Shown here piece by piece: positions 39,000 to 47,538 of a DNA stretch of 64,000 nt. Both the position numbers and the translations under genes were made by a program. The notes under the pieces are model-generated. The model worked only from the letters and a program-made list of their open reading frames with translations, did no database searches and was not told the DNA's origin. Source of the DNA: JBBROS01 sp965217935 (GTDB lineage Bacteria; Pseudomonadota; Alphaproteobacteria; Acetobacterales; Acetobacteraceae); assembly GCA_965217935.1 (NCBI GenBank), contig OZ244581.1, positions 1,922,001-1,986,000 on the forward strand. The letters run 5' to 3'. The first letter of the stretch is position 1. Each line of letters starts with the position of its first letter.

Positions 39000-40112
39000 A
39001 TGACGGTCTCCCCTGATCCGAGCGTTGCTTTCGCCGCCGAAATCCGGCGGCGCCCTGACGACCTCATTTTCCTGAGTGGCTCCAGGGCCGAGGGGTGGCA
39101 CAACCAAGGATCGGACTACGACTGGTACGTGATTACCTCGGCGCCGGGAGTTGGGGAGGCGGGAAGTCGCCTATGGACATCCGGGCCGCAGTCCAAGGAG
39201 GTGGAAATATCCTACTGGCTGAATGGCACGTCACATGTGGAGGTACAGTACTGGCCGCGAGATCTCGTCGACGAGCTGCGCGCCTTTGTGAACTCTTACC
39301 GGCTTCAGGAGTTCTCGGAGCTTCCGCCCAGGTTCGTGGATTTTCTCCATCGGTTGAAGATCGGCATTCCAGTCGACAATCGTGCCGAGTTCGACCGTCT
39401 CCACGCGTCATTCCTATGGGATGAATACGCTTACTATCGAGCGATCTCCTCGGAGAGACTGTTCGAAGCCTATCTCCATGATTCGGGTTACTTCCTGGAA
39501 GAAGGCCGGCTCGGAGAGGCTTTGATCACCTGTCGGCTGGCCTTGGAAGCAAGCGTCGATTGCTATCTAAGCCTCAGGGGCGAAACCAATCCCGGCAGCA
39601 AGTGGCGGCTCCGAAAACTCGAGCGGACCAGCAGCTCGACGGCTCTCCACAATGCCTACATGGACGTCCTCACAGGATGGAATATGTCCGCCGGAGAAAC
39701 CGTGCGATGGATTCGCATCCTTGCCGACTCCGTGAACCTCTGCTGCCAACTCCACCGCGATTTCGACGAGTTGTTCGGTAATGCAGCCGCGGAGTTGGCG
39801 GAGAGAAATCTGAGGCGCGACGTGGCCATAAGGCTGAAGACCGACCTTAGGGGTCAGGCTCGCCTCGTCTCGCATGACGGCGGAGGGCGCGAGATCAGCA
39901 GCGGCGCTGCTTTGCTCTGGGCGCTCTGTGATGGCAGCCGGAACGAGGCTGCGCTGGTTTCGTCACTTGCCAGAGTCGCATCCATTCCCGAGCATGCGGC
40001 GTATGAGGACGTGGCACGGGGACTGGACCTCCTCCGATCATGCGGACTTCTAGATCAGGCCGCCAACAGAACTGACTGCGTCATGGACGTCAGGACCTCC
40101 GAATCAGTATGA
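39000..40112 (+). CDS. Nucleotidyltransferase fused to a PqqD-like domain
   Basis: The 370-residue protein has an N-terminal pol-beta-type nucleotidyltransferase signature, GSRAEGW at residues 27-33 followed by SDYDW at 38-42 (metal ligands D39 and D41). A helical HEPN-like middle follows (about 130-265). About residues 285-350 resemble PqqD, the peptide chaperone of RiPP enzymes (ISSGAALLWALCDGSRNEA and ARGLDLLRSCGLL). A TTG at 38988 is an alternative start. Overlap with the next gene (ATGA) shows an operon. A role in modifying a peptide by nucleotidyl or phosphoryl transfer is inference. Confidence 0.65.
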   Translation: MTVSPDPSVAFAAEIRRRPDDLIFLSGSRAEGWHNQGSDYDWYVITSAPGVGEAGSRLWTSGPQSKEVEISYWLNGTSHVEVQYWPRDLVDELRAFVNSYRLQEFSELPPRFVDFLHRLKIGIPVDNRAEFDRLHASFLWDEYAYYRAISSERLFEAYLHDSGYFLEEGRLGEALITCRLALEASVDCYLSLRGETNPGSKWRLRKLERTSSSTALHNAYMDVLTGWNMSAGETVRWIRILADSVNLCCQLHRDFDELFGNAAAELAERNLRRDVAIRLKTDLRGQARLVSHDGGGREISSGAALLWALCDGSRNEAALVSSLARVASIPEHAAYEDVARGLDLLRSCGLLDQAANRTDCVMDVRTSESV

Positions 40113-40195
40113 CTGGAAGGTTCGTCGTCGTTCTCGGGCCCGACGGCAGTGGGAAGACAACTCTGTTCGAAGGGCGTTGTCAGATTGACGAGTGA
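40109..40195 (+). pseudogene. P-loop kinase, truncated by the IS6-family element
   Basis: The start is intact: a short hydrophobic strand and a Walker A motif (VVVLGPDGSGKTTLFE, residues 6-21), typical of thymidylate-kinase-like or adenylyl-sulfate-kinase-like NTPases. At 40172 the IS6 end begins, adding a few foreign codons and a stop at 40193. It overlaps the nucleotidyltransferase stop by 4 bases. The remaining gene is not found after the element. Confidence 0.75.
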
Positions 40196-40987
40196 AGGGT
40201 GTTGATGACCCTCAGGCCGGCTTCGGCCTATGCGACATCAGCAACCGCGGCGACCTCGCGCCAGGTGCGAAAGGCGCCGCCGCGGGCGGCACGGTGTTCA
40301 ACAGGGGTGAGGCAGTGGCGGCGGAGCTGGAAGTGGTTGTGGATGCGGGCGTGGGCCGAGAGGAAGCGTTGCGCATGACGGGCTGACTTGAACCGCTGCA
40401 TCTGCCGTTCTCGTCGCCGCGTCGGCTGGTGCGACACCTCGATGCGGTTGTTCAGGTATTTGCTTTGCCGGTGCTCGACGTGCGGCAGGATCTCGCGCTT
40501 GGCCGCGCCATAGCTCTTGAGCGTGTCGGTCACGACCACCCGAGGCGCATAGTGCAAGCCCTTGAGCAACTTGCGGAAGAACCGTTTGGCCGCCTTCGCG
40601 TTGCGCCGGCTCTGCACCAGGGTATCCAGCACGTGGCCGTCCTGGTCGATTGCGCGCCAGAGACAGTGCTGCTTGCCGCCGATGCGGATGAACACCTCAT
40701 CGAGATGCCATTTATCACCCGGTTTGGGCCTGCGCCGCTTCAATTCGTTGGCGAACTGCCGGCCGAAGCGCAGGCCCCACGCGCGGACCGTCTCGTAGCT
40801 GACCACGATGCCGCGGGCGGCCAGGATCGTCTCGACGTCGCGCAGGCTCAGGCTGAAGCAGTGATACAGCCAGACCGCGTGCTGGATCACCTCAGCCGGG
40901 TAGCGGAAGCCGCGGTATGGGTTGGGAGCACGAGCCATGACCGAAAGGCTGCCATGGCTCGGTAGAGCTGCCAACCTGACAACGCCC
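40172..40987 (-). mobile_element. IS6-family insertion sequence (816 bp)
   Basis: The ends are imperfect inverted repeats GGGCGTTGTCAGATTG (40172) and, on the opposite strand, GGGCGTTGTCAGGTTG (40987). The length is typical of the IS6/IS26 group. No 8-bp target duplication is seen (left TGTTCGAA, right GCGATTTT), so the flanks were probably joined by IS6-type replicative deletion or recombination. Confidence 0.9.
40228..40938 (-). CDS. IS6-family transposase
   Basis: The 236-residue DDE transposase has an N-terminal helix-turn-helix (SLSLRDVETILAARGIVVSY), then D in KWHLDEVFIRI, D in VVVTDTLKSYG and E in NRIEVSHQPTRRRERQM. The C-terminus (FKSARHAQRFLSAH) is typical. It appears intact. A related but truncated transposase lies at 47200-47520. 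Confidence 0.95.
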   Translation of the reverse strand: MARAPNPYRGFRYPAEVIQHAVWLYHCFSLSLRDVETILAARGIVVSYETVRAWGLRFGRQFANELKRRRPKPGDKWHLDEVFIRIGGKQHCLWRAIDQDGHVLDTLVQSRRNAKAAKRFFRKLLKGLHYAPRVVVTDTLKSYGAAKREILPHVEHRQSKYLNNRIEVSHQPTRRRERQMQRFKSARHAQRFLSAHARIHNHFQLRRHCLTPVEHRAARGGAFRTWREVAAVADVA

Positions 40988-40989
40988 GC

Positions 40990-41241
40990 GATTTTCGGGG
41001 ACCGGATGAGGCAAAGGGCAGCACGGGGGAATATGCCGGGATAGACCTCCACGCGGGCCTCGTCTGCATCCACGGGCCGCCTGAGGGCTTTACCAAAGCG
41101 GAGCAGCTCGAAAGCTTTGCCGTCGCGCTCGATCTGATCGAGCAGCATGGGAACGATGCGACCAACATGCTTGTGGAGGTGGTGTGGACTGCTGAGGGTA
41201 TTGGCTACGAGGTGGCGGAGTTCCCGCCCAGAACCGGCTAG
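40990..41241 (+). pseudogene. C-terminal fragment of an unrecognised protein
   Basis: Directly after the IS6 element, one frame stays open for 83 codons to a TAG at 41239-41241, with protein-like composition (EYAGIDLHAGLVCIHGPPEG, NMLVEVVWTAEGIGYEV). No start codon with a ribosome site is present, so it is probably the end of a gene cut by the element. It may belong to the same operon as the kinase, but cannot be shown to be the same gene. Confidence 0.45.
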
Positions 41242-41507
41242 AACGAAATATGAATAAACTTTAGCCCCACCCCAATCAGCCTGCCATTCCGCCCGCAATG
41301 CTTTCCGTTGAGCTTGCCGTGCTGAGCGGGAACGGAACCGTCTCTCCTAGTCGATGCTGGGCCTTAGACGACCAGGGCGACATTCTCGGCTAAGATAGCC
41401 GTCTAAACCCGGCCGAGGCTTACTAGGATTTTCACTATGTCTTTGTTACCATTCAGACTTATGACTGAGTTTGCAGCTACTGTTCATGCTTGGGCAATGG
41501 CGTAGCT

Positions 41508-42683
41508 ATGACAATCGGTTGGATTTTGGAAGATGCCTGGGACGCGTATCTCGAAGCCCAGCCGACAGCCGAGCCTCCGCCACCTGAGCCCTTACGGATA
41601 CGCTGTCCGTTCTGCGCTGCGAGCTTTCGTGTGACAAGAGAGCTGACCGATCACCTCGGCGATCGGCATCGTGGAGAAAGACCAATCCTGCTGTTGCAAG
41701 GACGGGAACCCGCCCAGCTTCAACAGCATCACATCGGCACATCCCTGCGACGTGCCGATGTCGTTCTACAAAATTGCTCGGCGGTCGTTGTCAGCATCAA
41801 CGCCGGGCCTCAGCAAGCATTTGCTCCCGCGGAATTGCCGAAGCTTCTTTCGTCGCAGACAGATGCCCTGATCGACCTCGAGTTGGCGAACCACTTTGAT
41901 CCGGCCGCTCAGCCAATACCGGCGACCTACCGTATAGTCTTCGGCATTCCCGAAAAGCGTTCGCTCGACGCGGTGGACAGGGCTTTCCGCAAGCATCTGG
42001 CCATCGAACCACTCGATGTCATGGCCGTGGACCGTTTTTTAAACGACCGCGCCTGTGTGGGCCTTGGCCGAGCTTATGCAGCTGCGCTCGCCGAATATGC
42101 GCTTGGACTGCTGATCAAGGACCGTCGTCATGGGGTGAATGTGACAATGCCATTCGCCCGCTATAGGGAGAAATATAATCGGGCGCTCGACGGCCTTCAG
42201 GCATACCGCAGGCCGTTGCCGGATCTCGTCTGTGCTGTGATCAGATTTGCGCAGAACAACTTCTCGGCGGCCTCGCTCACCGGATATCCTCCTTTGGATG
42301 GCGCAGTGCGCACCGTAGCTGCATGCGTGTCTTACGATCGCAGCGGCGCTACCAACCTGCCAACCGAAGCGCAGCCCTCGCCCCCTTCAGCTTTCCCAGA
42401 TCGAGCTGAAATCTGCCCATTGGACGACGGCGTATCAAGGGTCCTAGATCTTTGGACCAGGCTTCAGGAAAGGCGGCATTGGACGCAGACCCTCGAAGAT
42501 GAGTGTCGGCAAACATCGAACGCTGCCACCCTGGACGCGCCGGACAAGGAGAAAGTCCTCGCACTGTGGGCTCTCGCCTCGCTTCGCGCATCGGCAGATG
42601 CAACAGAACCGCTGAGCCGTTTGGCCCCGACTTTCCCGTTTGGACCTTGGGCCAGCGCGAAACGCGAAAAGAGCATCGGATGA
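41508..42683 (+). CDS. C2H2 zinc-finger protein, first gene of an Hsp70-like operon
   Basis: The 391-residue protein carries one canonical zinc finger near its N-terminus: C33-x2-C36-x12-H49-x4-H54 (CPFCAASFRVTRELTDH), which is rare in bacteria. The rest has alternating strands and helices (DLELANHFDPAAQPIPATYR, LAEYALGLLIKDRRHG) that I do not recognise. The ATG at 41508 is chosen over a TTG at 41490. The stop overlaps the next gene's ATG (42680-42683). Confidence 0.65.
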   Translation: MTIGWILEDAWDAYLEAQPTAEPPPPEPLRIRCPFCAASFRVTRELTDHLGDRHRGERPILLLQGREPAQLQQHHIGTSLRRADVVLQNCSAVVVSINAGPQQAFAPAELPKLLSSQTDALIDLELANHFDPAAQPIPATYRIVFGIPEKRSLDAVDRAFRKHLAIEPLDVMAVDRFLNDRACVGLGRAYAAALAEYALGLLIKDRRHGVNVTMPFARYREKYNRALDGLQAYRRPLPDLVCAVIRFAQNNFSAASLTGYPPLDGAVRTVAACVSYDRSGATNLPTEAQPSPPSAFPDRAEICPLDDGVSRVLDLWTRLQERRHWTQTLEDECRQTSNAATLDAPDKEKVLALWALASLRASADATEPLSRLAPTFPFGPWASAKREKSIG

Positions 42684-43738
42684 GCGAGACATCCAGAACC
42701 GAATCGCAAGGCGCTTCCAACACGGACACCGCCGCGACTAACCGGTCGAAGAAGCTAGGCAGCCCTTCGAAGGACCTTCCTCCGCCGCTCCCGACACTGG
42801 CTGCCTATTACGGAAAGCCGCCGCCGCAGCTCAAAGACTGGATCAAGGCCATCAAGGCCGCCAAGCTCACCATCTTTGCCGAGGAGGACATAGAGGCTAC
42901 GCGTTCCTGTCTTGCAGACTGGGATTTTGATCTCAGAAGAACGCTGGTGCTGGCAAACGAACCAAACCCGCCAGCGCCGGTTCGCCTGTGGGTCAACACC
43001 GTCACCCAACGCACACTCAAAGACCGGCTACCACACCTGCTGTTAGATCCCATGACACCGGCCGCCGAGCAGATCGGCCGTATCGCCGAAGGGCTTCGGA
43101 CGAGCTTCGCGAGCGCGAGCAAGCAAGACAGGGCCAAAGACGAGACCCTTCTCCAGCTAGCATTGCAGCTTATCCTTAAGCGTCATTCGGATTTCGATCC
43201 CGGTATGCTGCTGGGAGTACTGTTTCAGCCACTACGTCCAGCCGGCAACGCCGACACGCGCCTTGCCACAGCCGAACTCCGCAAGCGGCTGCTTCATGCC
43301 AATGTCAGGCAGCTTCGTGATCTCAGCCTGGTTCACGTCAGCGCGCAGGATCGGATCACCCAAGCAGAGCAGACACGGCGCGACGCGCATGAACGGGCCG
43401 AGGATGCTCTGGCCAAACTTGGGATGACTCGGCAGCAGGTAGAAACCCTGAAGTTGCAATTAGCCGAAAGCCAAACTCGTGCCGAAGCATTATCGGCCGA
43501 GGTGGCTAGATTGAACGCGGCTGTTCACGATACCCAACAGATTGGTGCGCACGGTACCGCCGCTATTTCCGCCAAGATTCGGACCTTACTTGCCAATCGC
43601 CTCCCGCCGCTGCTCGAAGACGCAGCCGATGCGCTGTCTCGTGAGCCATATTATGTCGATGTCGCGCAGGAACGTATTACGTCGGTGCGCAACATCATCA
43701 AAGGGGAGGTCGCATGGCTGGACGAGTCTTCGGATTAG
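42680..43738 (+). CDS. Coiled-coil protein of the Hsp70-like operon
   Basis: The 352-residue protein has a Ser/Thr/Pro-rich N-terminus (about residues 1-45), a helical region (WIKAIKAAKLTIFAEEDIEA), and a long coiled coil (about 225-290: RITQAEQTRRDAHERAEDAL then KLQLAESQTRAEALSAEVAR). It has no signal peptide or membrane segment. Its last 25 bases overlap the Hsp70-like gene. It is probably a partner or regulator of the Hsp70-like ATPase. Confidence 0.65.
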   Translation: MSETSRTESQGASNTDTAATNRSKKLGSPSKDLPPPLPTLAAYYGKPPPQLKDWIKAIKAAKLTIFAEEDIEATRSCLADWDFDLRRTLVLANEPNPPAPVRLWVNTVTQRTLKDRLPHLLLDPMTPAAEQIGRIAEGLRTSFASASKQDRAKDETLLQLALQLILKRHSDFDPGMLLGVLFQPLRPAGNADTRLATAELRKRLLHANVRQLRDLSLVHVSAQDRITQAEQTRRDAHERAEDALAKLGMTRQQVETLKLQLAESQTRAEALSAEVARLNAAVHDTQQIGAHGTAAISAKIRTLLANRLPPLLEDAADALSREPYYVDVAQERITSVRNIIKGEVAWLDESSD

Positions 43739-45618
43739 ATTTCGGCACCACCAACAGTCTGCTGGCAATCGTCCAGGGTGAGTCCTGCATTCCGCTCGTG
43801 GATCAAAAGACCGGACGACCGCATCCCTCGGTTGTCTGGTACCGGGCCGGTGAGGTCGTGGTTGGCCAGGATGCGCGCGAATATCTCGACAGCGCCGACG
43901 GCTCGGCGCCGCAGGGCTTACTGCGCTCTCCAAAGATGAGCCTCCGGCGGGATGGTCCAATCCATCTCGAAGGCAAGGAGATCGCACCATCCGACGCGAT
44001 TAAGGAGGTCCTGTCGTTCCTGCGACAGGACGCACTAACGCCGCGCGGTGCCCGCGGGCTGCCGTATGAGGTCGATCGGGTGGTCATGACCATCCCTGTC
44101 GATTTTCAGGGCCACCAACGCCGCCAGCTGCGCGACGCGGCCCGCAAGGCCGGTCTCGGCATTGTCCAGTTTGTCCACGAACCTGTCGCCGCACTCTACG
44201 CCCACCTCCGCGCTGCTCCTGACCTTCCCCGGCGGCTGGCAGAACTGGAGAACCAAGTGCTGCTGGTGTTTGACTGGGGTGGCGGCACGCTCGATCTCAC
44301 GCTGTGCCGCATGATGGGCGGCACGCTCATGCAGATCGACAGCGCCGGCAATAACGAGATCGGCGGCGACGTCTTCGATGAGCGTCTACGCAATCTGGTA
44401 CGAGCACGGCACGCCGAGCAGTATGGCGTTGAGGATATCACCGCCGTCGAGGCGCCAGGTATGGGCGCCAAGCTGCTGGCCCGCTGCGAAATCGCCAAAA
44501 TCCAGCTGTCGTCTGAGGATAGCCCAGCGCAAAGCGTGTTCGTGCGCGATTATGCGCGGCTTGGGGGGGCAGCCGGCGACCTTCGCGTTTCGCTCAGCCT
44601 CGCCGACATCGAGCACGAAAGCCGCTCTCTGGTAAACCGCGGCCTGGCAATGATCGACCAGATGCTGGAGGCAGCGAGGCTGGATCCCAAGGATGTACAG
44701 CTGTGCCTGCCGACCGGCGGCATGGTCAACATGCCCGCCATCCGCAGCGGCCTGGTGGAGCGCTTCAGCGGGCGTGTTCCCCGTCTGCCGAACGGCGATC
44801 GAATCATCGCGGAGGGTGCCGCCTGGATCGCCCATGACGGGCTTCGGTTGACGCTGGCGAAGCCGATTGAGCTGCGCGTGGCTGACGGCACGGGTGCTGG
44901 GCATTACCATACCCTGATCGAAAAAGGCCTGCGAATGCCCGTGGAAAACCGGAGCGTGTCGGCGGCCAACAGCCAGTTCGTCTGCGCCGATCCGCGCAAC
45001 GGCGTTGCGGTGTTCGAGTTCGTCAAACCCACTCGTGTCGGGCTGGTGCAGGCGGTGGACGAGCGCGAGACGTTGTGTTCCTTGCCAGTGGCTGTGAACC
45101 CAAAGAGTGATCCGTTGTTCGAGCGGTTACACTGCGAGGTGCGGCTGGATCACGACTACGTTGCTCATGTTCTAATCAGATCACAGGGACGCGGCGCGAT
45201 CGCTGAGGCCGAGATTCACAGGCTAGATTTTGGCCTTGCCATGCTGTCAGGGCCATTGGAGTCCGACAGTAATGACGATGCTACTACGGCTGGATCATCG
45301 TCCCGAGTAGCCAACCTGCATGGCACCGCGCGCATTAAGGGGAAATCCGGCGCTGTGGCGTTTCGACCCAACATCTTGCCATTTAATAGCACGACCAATT
45401 TGAAATACGCCGTAGCTGGCGACGTTGCGCGAACTTTCTGGGCGAGCATGTTTAATGCAGATGCACCGGAAGCAACACCATACCAGCGTCGAGAGGCGCT
45501 CTACTACGCGCCTTGCGCCGTGTGCCGCCGGACCCTTTACCAAATCGAGGAAGAGGGACGGATCGAAAGGTGTGGGCCAGAGTGTGGATTGGACGCTCGG
45601 CCACGTCGAGCGAGTTGA
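43714..45618 (+). CDS. Hsp70-like ATPase with C-terminal Cys4 motif
   Basis: The 634-residue protein has an Hsp70/actin ATPase fold: FGLDFGTTNSLLAIV (phosphate 1), VVMTIPVDFQGHQRRQLRDA, LLVFDWGGGTLDLTLCRM (phosphate 2) and CLPTGGMVNMPAI (adenosine; DnaK has GGMTRMP here). The classic DnaK linker and lid are not recognisable. The end carries C601-x2-C604-x15-C620-x3-C624, a likely zinc site. It is not close to the housekeeping DnaK at 18921. Overlapping genes point to a dedicated complex with the zinc-finger and coiled-coil proteins. Confidence 0.8.
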   Translation: MAGRVFGLDFGTTNSLLAIVQGESCIPLVDQKTGRPHPSVVWYRAGEVVVGQDAREYLDSADGSAPQGLLRSPKMSLRRDGPIHLEGKEIAPSDAIKEVLSFLRQDALTPRGARGLPYEVDRVVMTIPVDFQGHQRRQLRDAARKAGLGIVQFVHEPVAALYAHLRAAPDLPRRLAELENQVLLVFDWGGGTLDLTLCRMMGGTLMQIDSAGNNEIGGDVFDERLRNLVRARHAEQYGVEDITAVEAPGMGAKLLARCEIAKIQLSSEDSPAQSVFVRDYARLGGAAGDLRVSLSLADIEHESRSLVNRGLAMIDQMLEAARLDPKDVQLCLPTGGMVNMPAIRSGLVERFSGRVPRLPNGDRIIAEGAAWIAHDGLRLTLAKPIELRVADGTGAGHYHTLIEKGLRMPVENRSVSAANSQFVCADPRNGVAVFEFVKPTRVGLVQAVDERETLCSLPVAVNPKSDPLFERLHCEVRLDHDYVAHVLIRSQGRGAIAEAEIHRLDFGLAMLSGPLESDSNDDATTAGSSSRVANLHGTARIKGKSGAVAFRPNILPFNSTTNLKYAVAGDVARTFWASMFNADAPEATPYQRREALYYAPCAVCRRTLYQIEEEGRIERCGPECGLDARPRRAS

Positions 45619-45819
45619 TGACCGGAGATTGGCGCGAAAGTCGGGCGAGGGTGAGGTGAGGTGACGCAGGCTCCTACGGGCAAGTAGCACCTGAACCGCC
45701 CCGGGTTTCCCGGAGGCTCCAACCTGTGAGAGGACGGAGCCATGACGCAGAAGACACCCATGACCATCCCCCGTTACGGTGGACACCTCGCGTAAGCTCC
45801 TGCGGGAGCGGAGGTGCCG

Positions 45820-46137
45820 ATGATGACGAAGAAAACTCGACGAGAGTTCACGGACGAGTTCAAGCGCGAGGCGGTGGTCCTGTTGCGGGACAGCGGGCGG
45901 CCGCTGACGCAGGTGGCGGCCGAACTGGGCCTGGAGCCATCGATGCTGCGGCGCTGGCGCAGCCTGGCCAACGGAGCGGGACAGGCAGCGTCCGTGGTCC
46001 GGCCTGACGCCGCTGCGGTCCCTGCGACGGTCGAGCAGCTTGAGATCCGGCACCTGCGCCGGGAGCTGGAGCGGGCGCAAATGGAGCGCGACATCCTAAA
46101 AAAAGCAGTCGGCATCTTCTCGAGCCCGCCGAGATGA
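45820..46137 (+). CDS. IS3-family transposase OrfA (copy 2)
   Basis: The translation is identical to OrfA of copy 1. The slippery A7 is at 46098-46104. Confidence 0.92.
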   Translation: MMTKKTRREFTDEFKREAVVLLRDSGRPLTQVAAELGLEPSMLRRWRSLANGAGQAASVVRPDAAAVPATVEQLEIRHLRRELERAQMERDILKKAVGIFSSPPR

Positions 46138-47000
46138 GGTTCCGTTTCATCGAGGAACACCGCGAGGTGTTCCTCGTGCGGGTGATGTGCTCGGTGCTGC
46201 GGGTCAGCGCCAGTGGCTACTATGCGTGGCGCGGCCGGCCCGAGAGCGCCCGCGCCCAGGCGAACAAGGCGCTGGTCGAGGACATTCGCCGCGTGCACGC
46301 CAGCAGCCGGCGCCGCTACGGCAGCCCGCGCGTGCATGCGTCCCTGCGGGCCGAGGGCAAGCGGGTGGGGTGCAACCGCGTGGCGCGGCTCATGCGCACG
46401 CACGGCATCCAGGCGCGCCGTCGGCGGGCGTTCCGCAAGACCACGGACAGCAATCATGCCTTCCCGCCTGCCCCCAACCTGCTGGACCGGCAGTTCGCGT
46501 CCGCGGTCGCGCCAAACCAGGTCTGGCTGGCTGACTTGACCTACATCGCCACCGGCGAGGGGTGGCTCTACCTGGCCGCCATCATGGACCTGTTCTCGCG
46601 CAAGATCATCGGCTGGGCCATGAACGAGACCATGCCGCAGGAGTTGACCCTGGCGGCGCTGAACATGGCCATCACCAACCGGAAACCCTGCCCGGGGCTG
46701 CTGCACCACTCGGACCGCGGCAGCCAATTCGCAGCACACGCCTACCGCCGCGTGCTGGACGAGCATGGGATGCGGTGCTCGATGAGCCGCAAGGGGAACT
46801 GCTGGGACAACGCGCTCATGGAGAGCTTTTTCGGCGGCCTCAAGACCGAGCTGGACGGCGACGGCCCGTTCCACACCCGGCAGGCAGCGCGCACGGCCCT
46901 GTTCCGGGCCATTGAGGGCTGGCACAACCGCGAGCGCCTCCACTCGGGCATCGGCTACATGACGCCGGTCAACAAGGAACAGCTCGCCGCGGCCGCGTAG
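46134..47000 (+). CDS. IS3-family transposase OrfB (copy 2)
   Basis: The translation is identical to OrfB of copy 1, with the DDE triad intact. Confidence 0.95.
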   Translation: MRFRFIEEHREVFLVRVMCSVLRVSASGYYAWRGRPESARAQANKALVEDIRRVHASSRRRYGSPRVHASLRAEGKRVGCNRVARLMRTHGIQARRRRAFRKTTDSNHAFPPAPNLLDRQFASAVAPNQVWLADLTYIATGEGWLYLAAIMDLFSRKIIGWAMNETMPQELTLAALNMAITNRKPCPGLLHHSDRGSQFAAHAYRRVLDEHGMRCSMSRKGNCWDNALMESFFGGLKTELDGDGPFHTRQAARTALFRAIEGWHNRERLHSGIGYMTPVNKEQLAAAA

Positions 47001-47137
47001 GCCATAACCCGTGTCCACCGTAACGGGGGATGGTCACCCAAGCAGTTCTCGCCCGAGCTGCGCGAGCGGGCGGTGCGGATGGTGCAGGACCGCGAGCGCG
47101 AGGGCGGCTCGCAGTGGGAGTCCATTGGCGCCATTGC

Positions 47138-47538
47138 GGCACTGTCAATTTGTTGGGCCGAGATTGCGATAGAGCGCGATCAGGACGGCGTGCTCGTGGT
47201 TACGCCATATCGGCGACACCGGTGACCTCGGCCCAAACCTGGAAGGCTTGGGTCCGGGCAGTTCGATACTGGGGAGCGGGTACTTGATGGCGGCGGAGAT
47301 GAAAGAGATTGTTGATCTCATCGTGGGCGGACAGGAACCGTTGTGCTTGGCCGGTTGACTTGAACCGCTTCATCTGCCGCTCTCGCCGCCGGGTGGGCTG
47401 GTGTGAGTTCTCCGCCCTGTTGTTCAGCCCCTTGTGCTGCCGGTGCTCGACCGAGGGCATCACCTCGCGCCTGGCCGCGCCGTAGCTCGCCAGCTTGTCG
47501 GTGATCATAATACCAGCGGCCACGTTTCCCGACGATTG
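47138..47538 (-). mobile_element. IS6-family fragment
   Basis: One end, GGCACTGTCAA at 47138, is present; the other is lost where the group II intron tail begins. It carries the transposase C-terminus (stop at 47200). Sequence similarity to the intact IS6 copy at 40172 is clear in protein but the ends differ, so it is another IS6-family member. Confidence 0.8.
47200..47520 (-). pseudogene. IS6-family transposase, C-terminal half only
   Basis: The frame starts near MITDKLASYGAARREVMPSV (second catalytic D) and includes NNRAENSHQPTRRRERQM (catalytic E) and FKSTGQAQRFLSAHDEI. The N-terminal helix-turn-helix and first catalytic D are missing. The frame runs on into the intron tail, so the exact break is between about 47,515 and 47,540. 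Confidence 0.85.

Larger units (their letters stand above)
45761..47036 (+). mobile_element. IS3-family insertion sequence, copy 2 (1276 bp)
   Basis: It has the same length, ends and reading frames as copy 1 at 36153-37428, offset by 9608 bases. Here a 4-bp target duplication CCCA (45757-45760 and 47037-47040) is intact, showing a simple insertion. Confidence 0.96.
45692..47137 (+). mobile_element. Second, different IS3-type element, interrupted and truncated
   Basis: A left end probably begins TGAACCGCCCCGGG at 45692. Its orfA starts at 45742 (MTQKTP), is split by the 1276-bp IS at 45761-47036, and resumes after it as KQFSPELRERAVRMVQDRE and QWESIGAIAA, the usual start of an IS3-type OrfA. 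The 4-bp sequence CCCA is duplicated at both junctions. The element is cut off at 47138 by an IS6 fragment. Confidence 0.85.
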
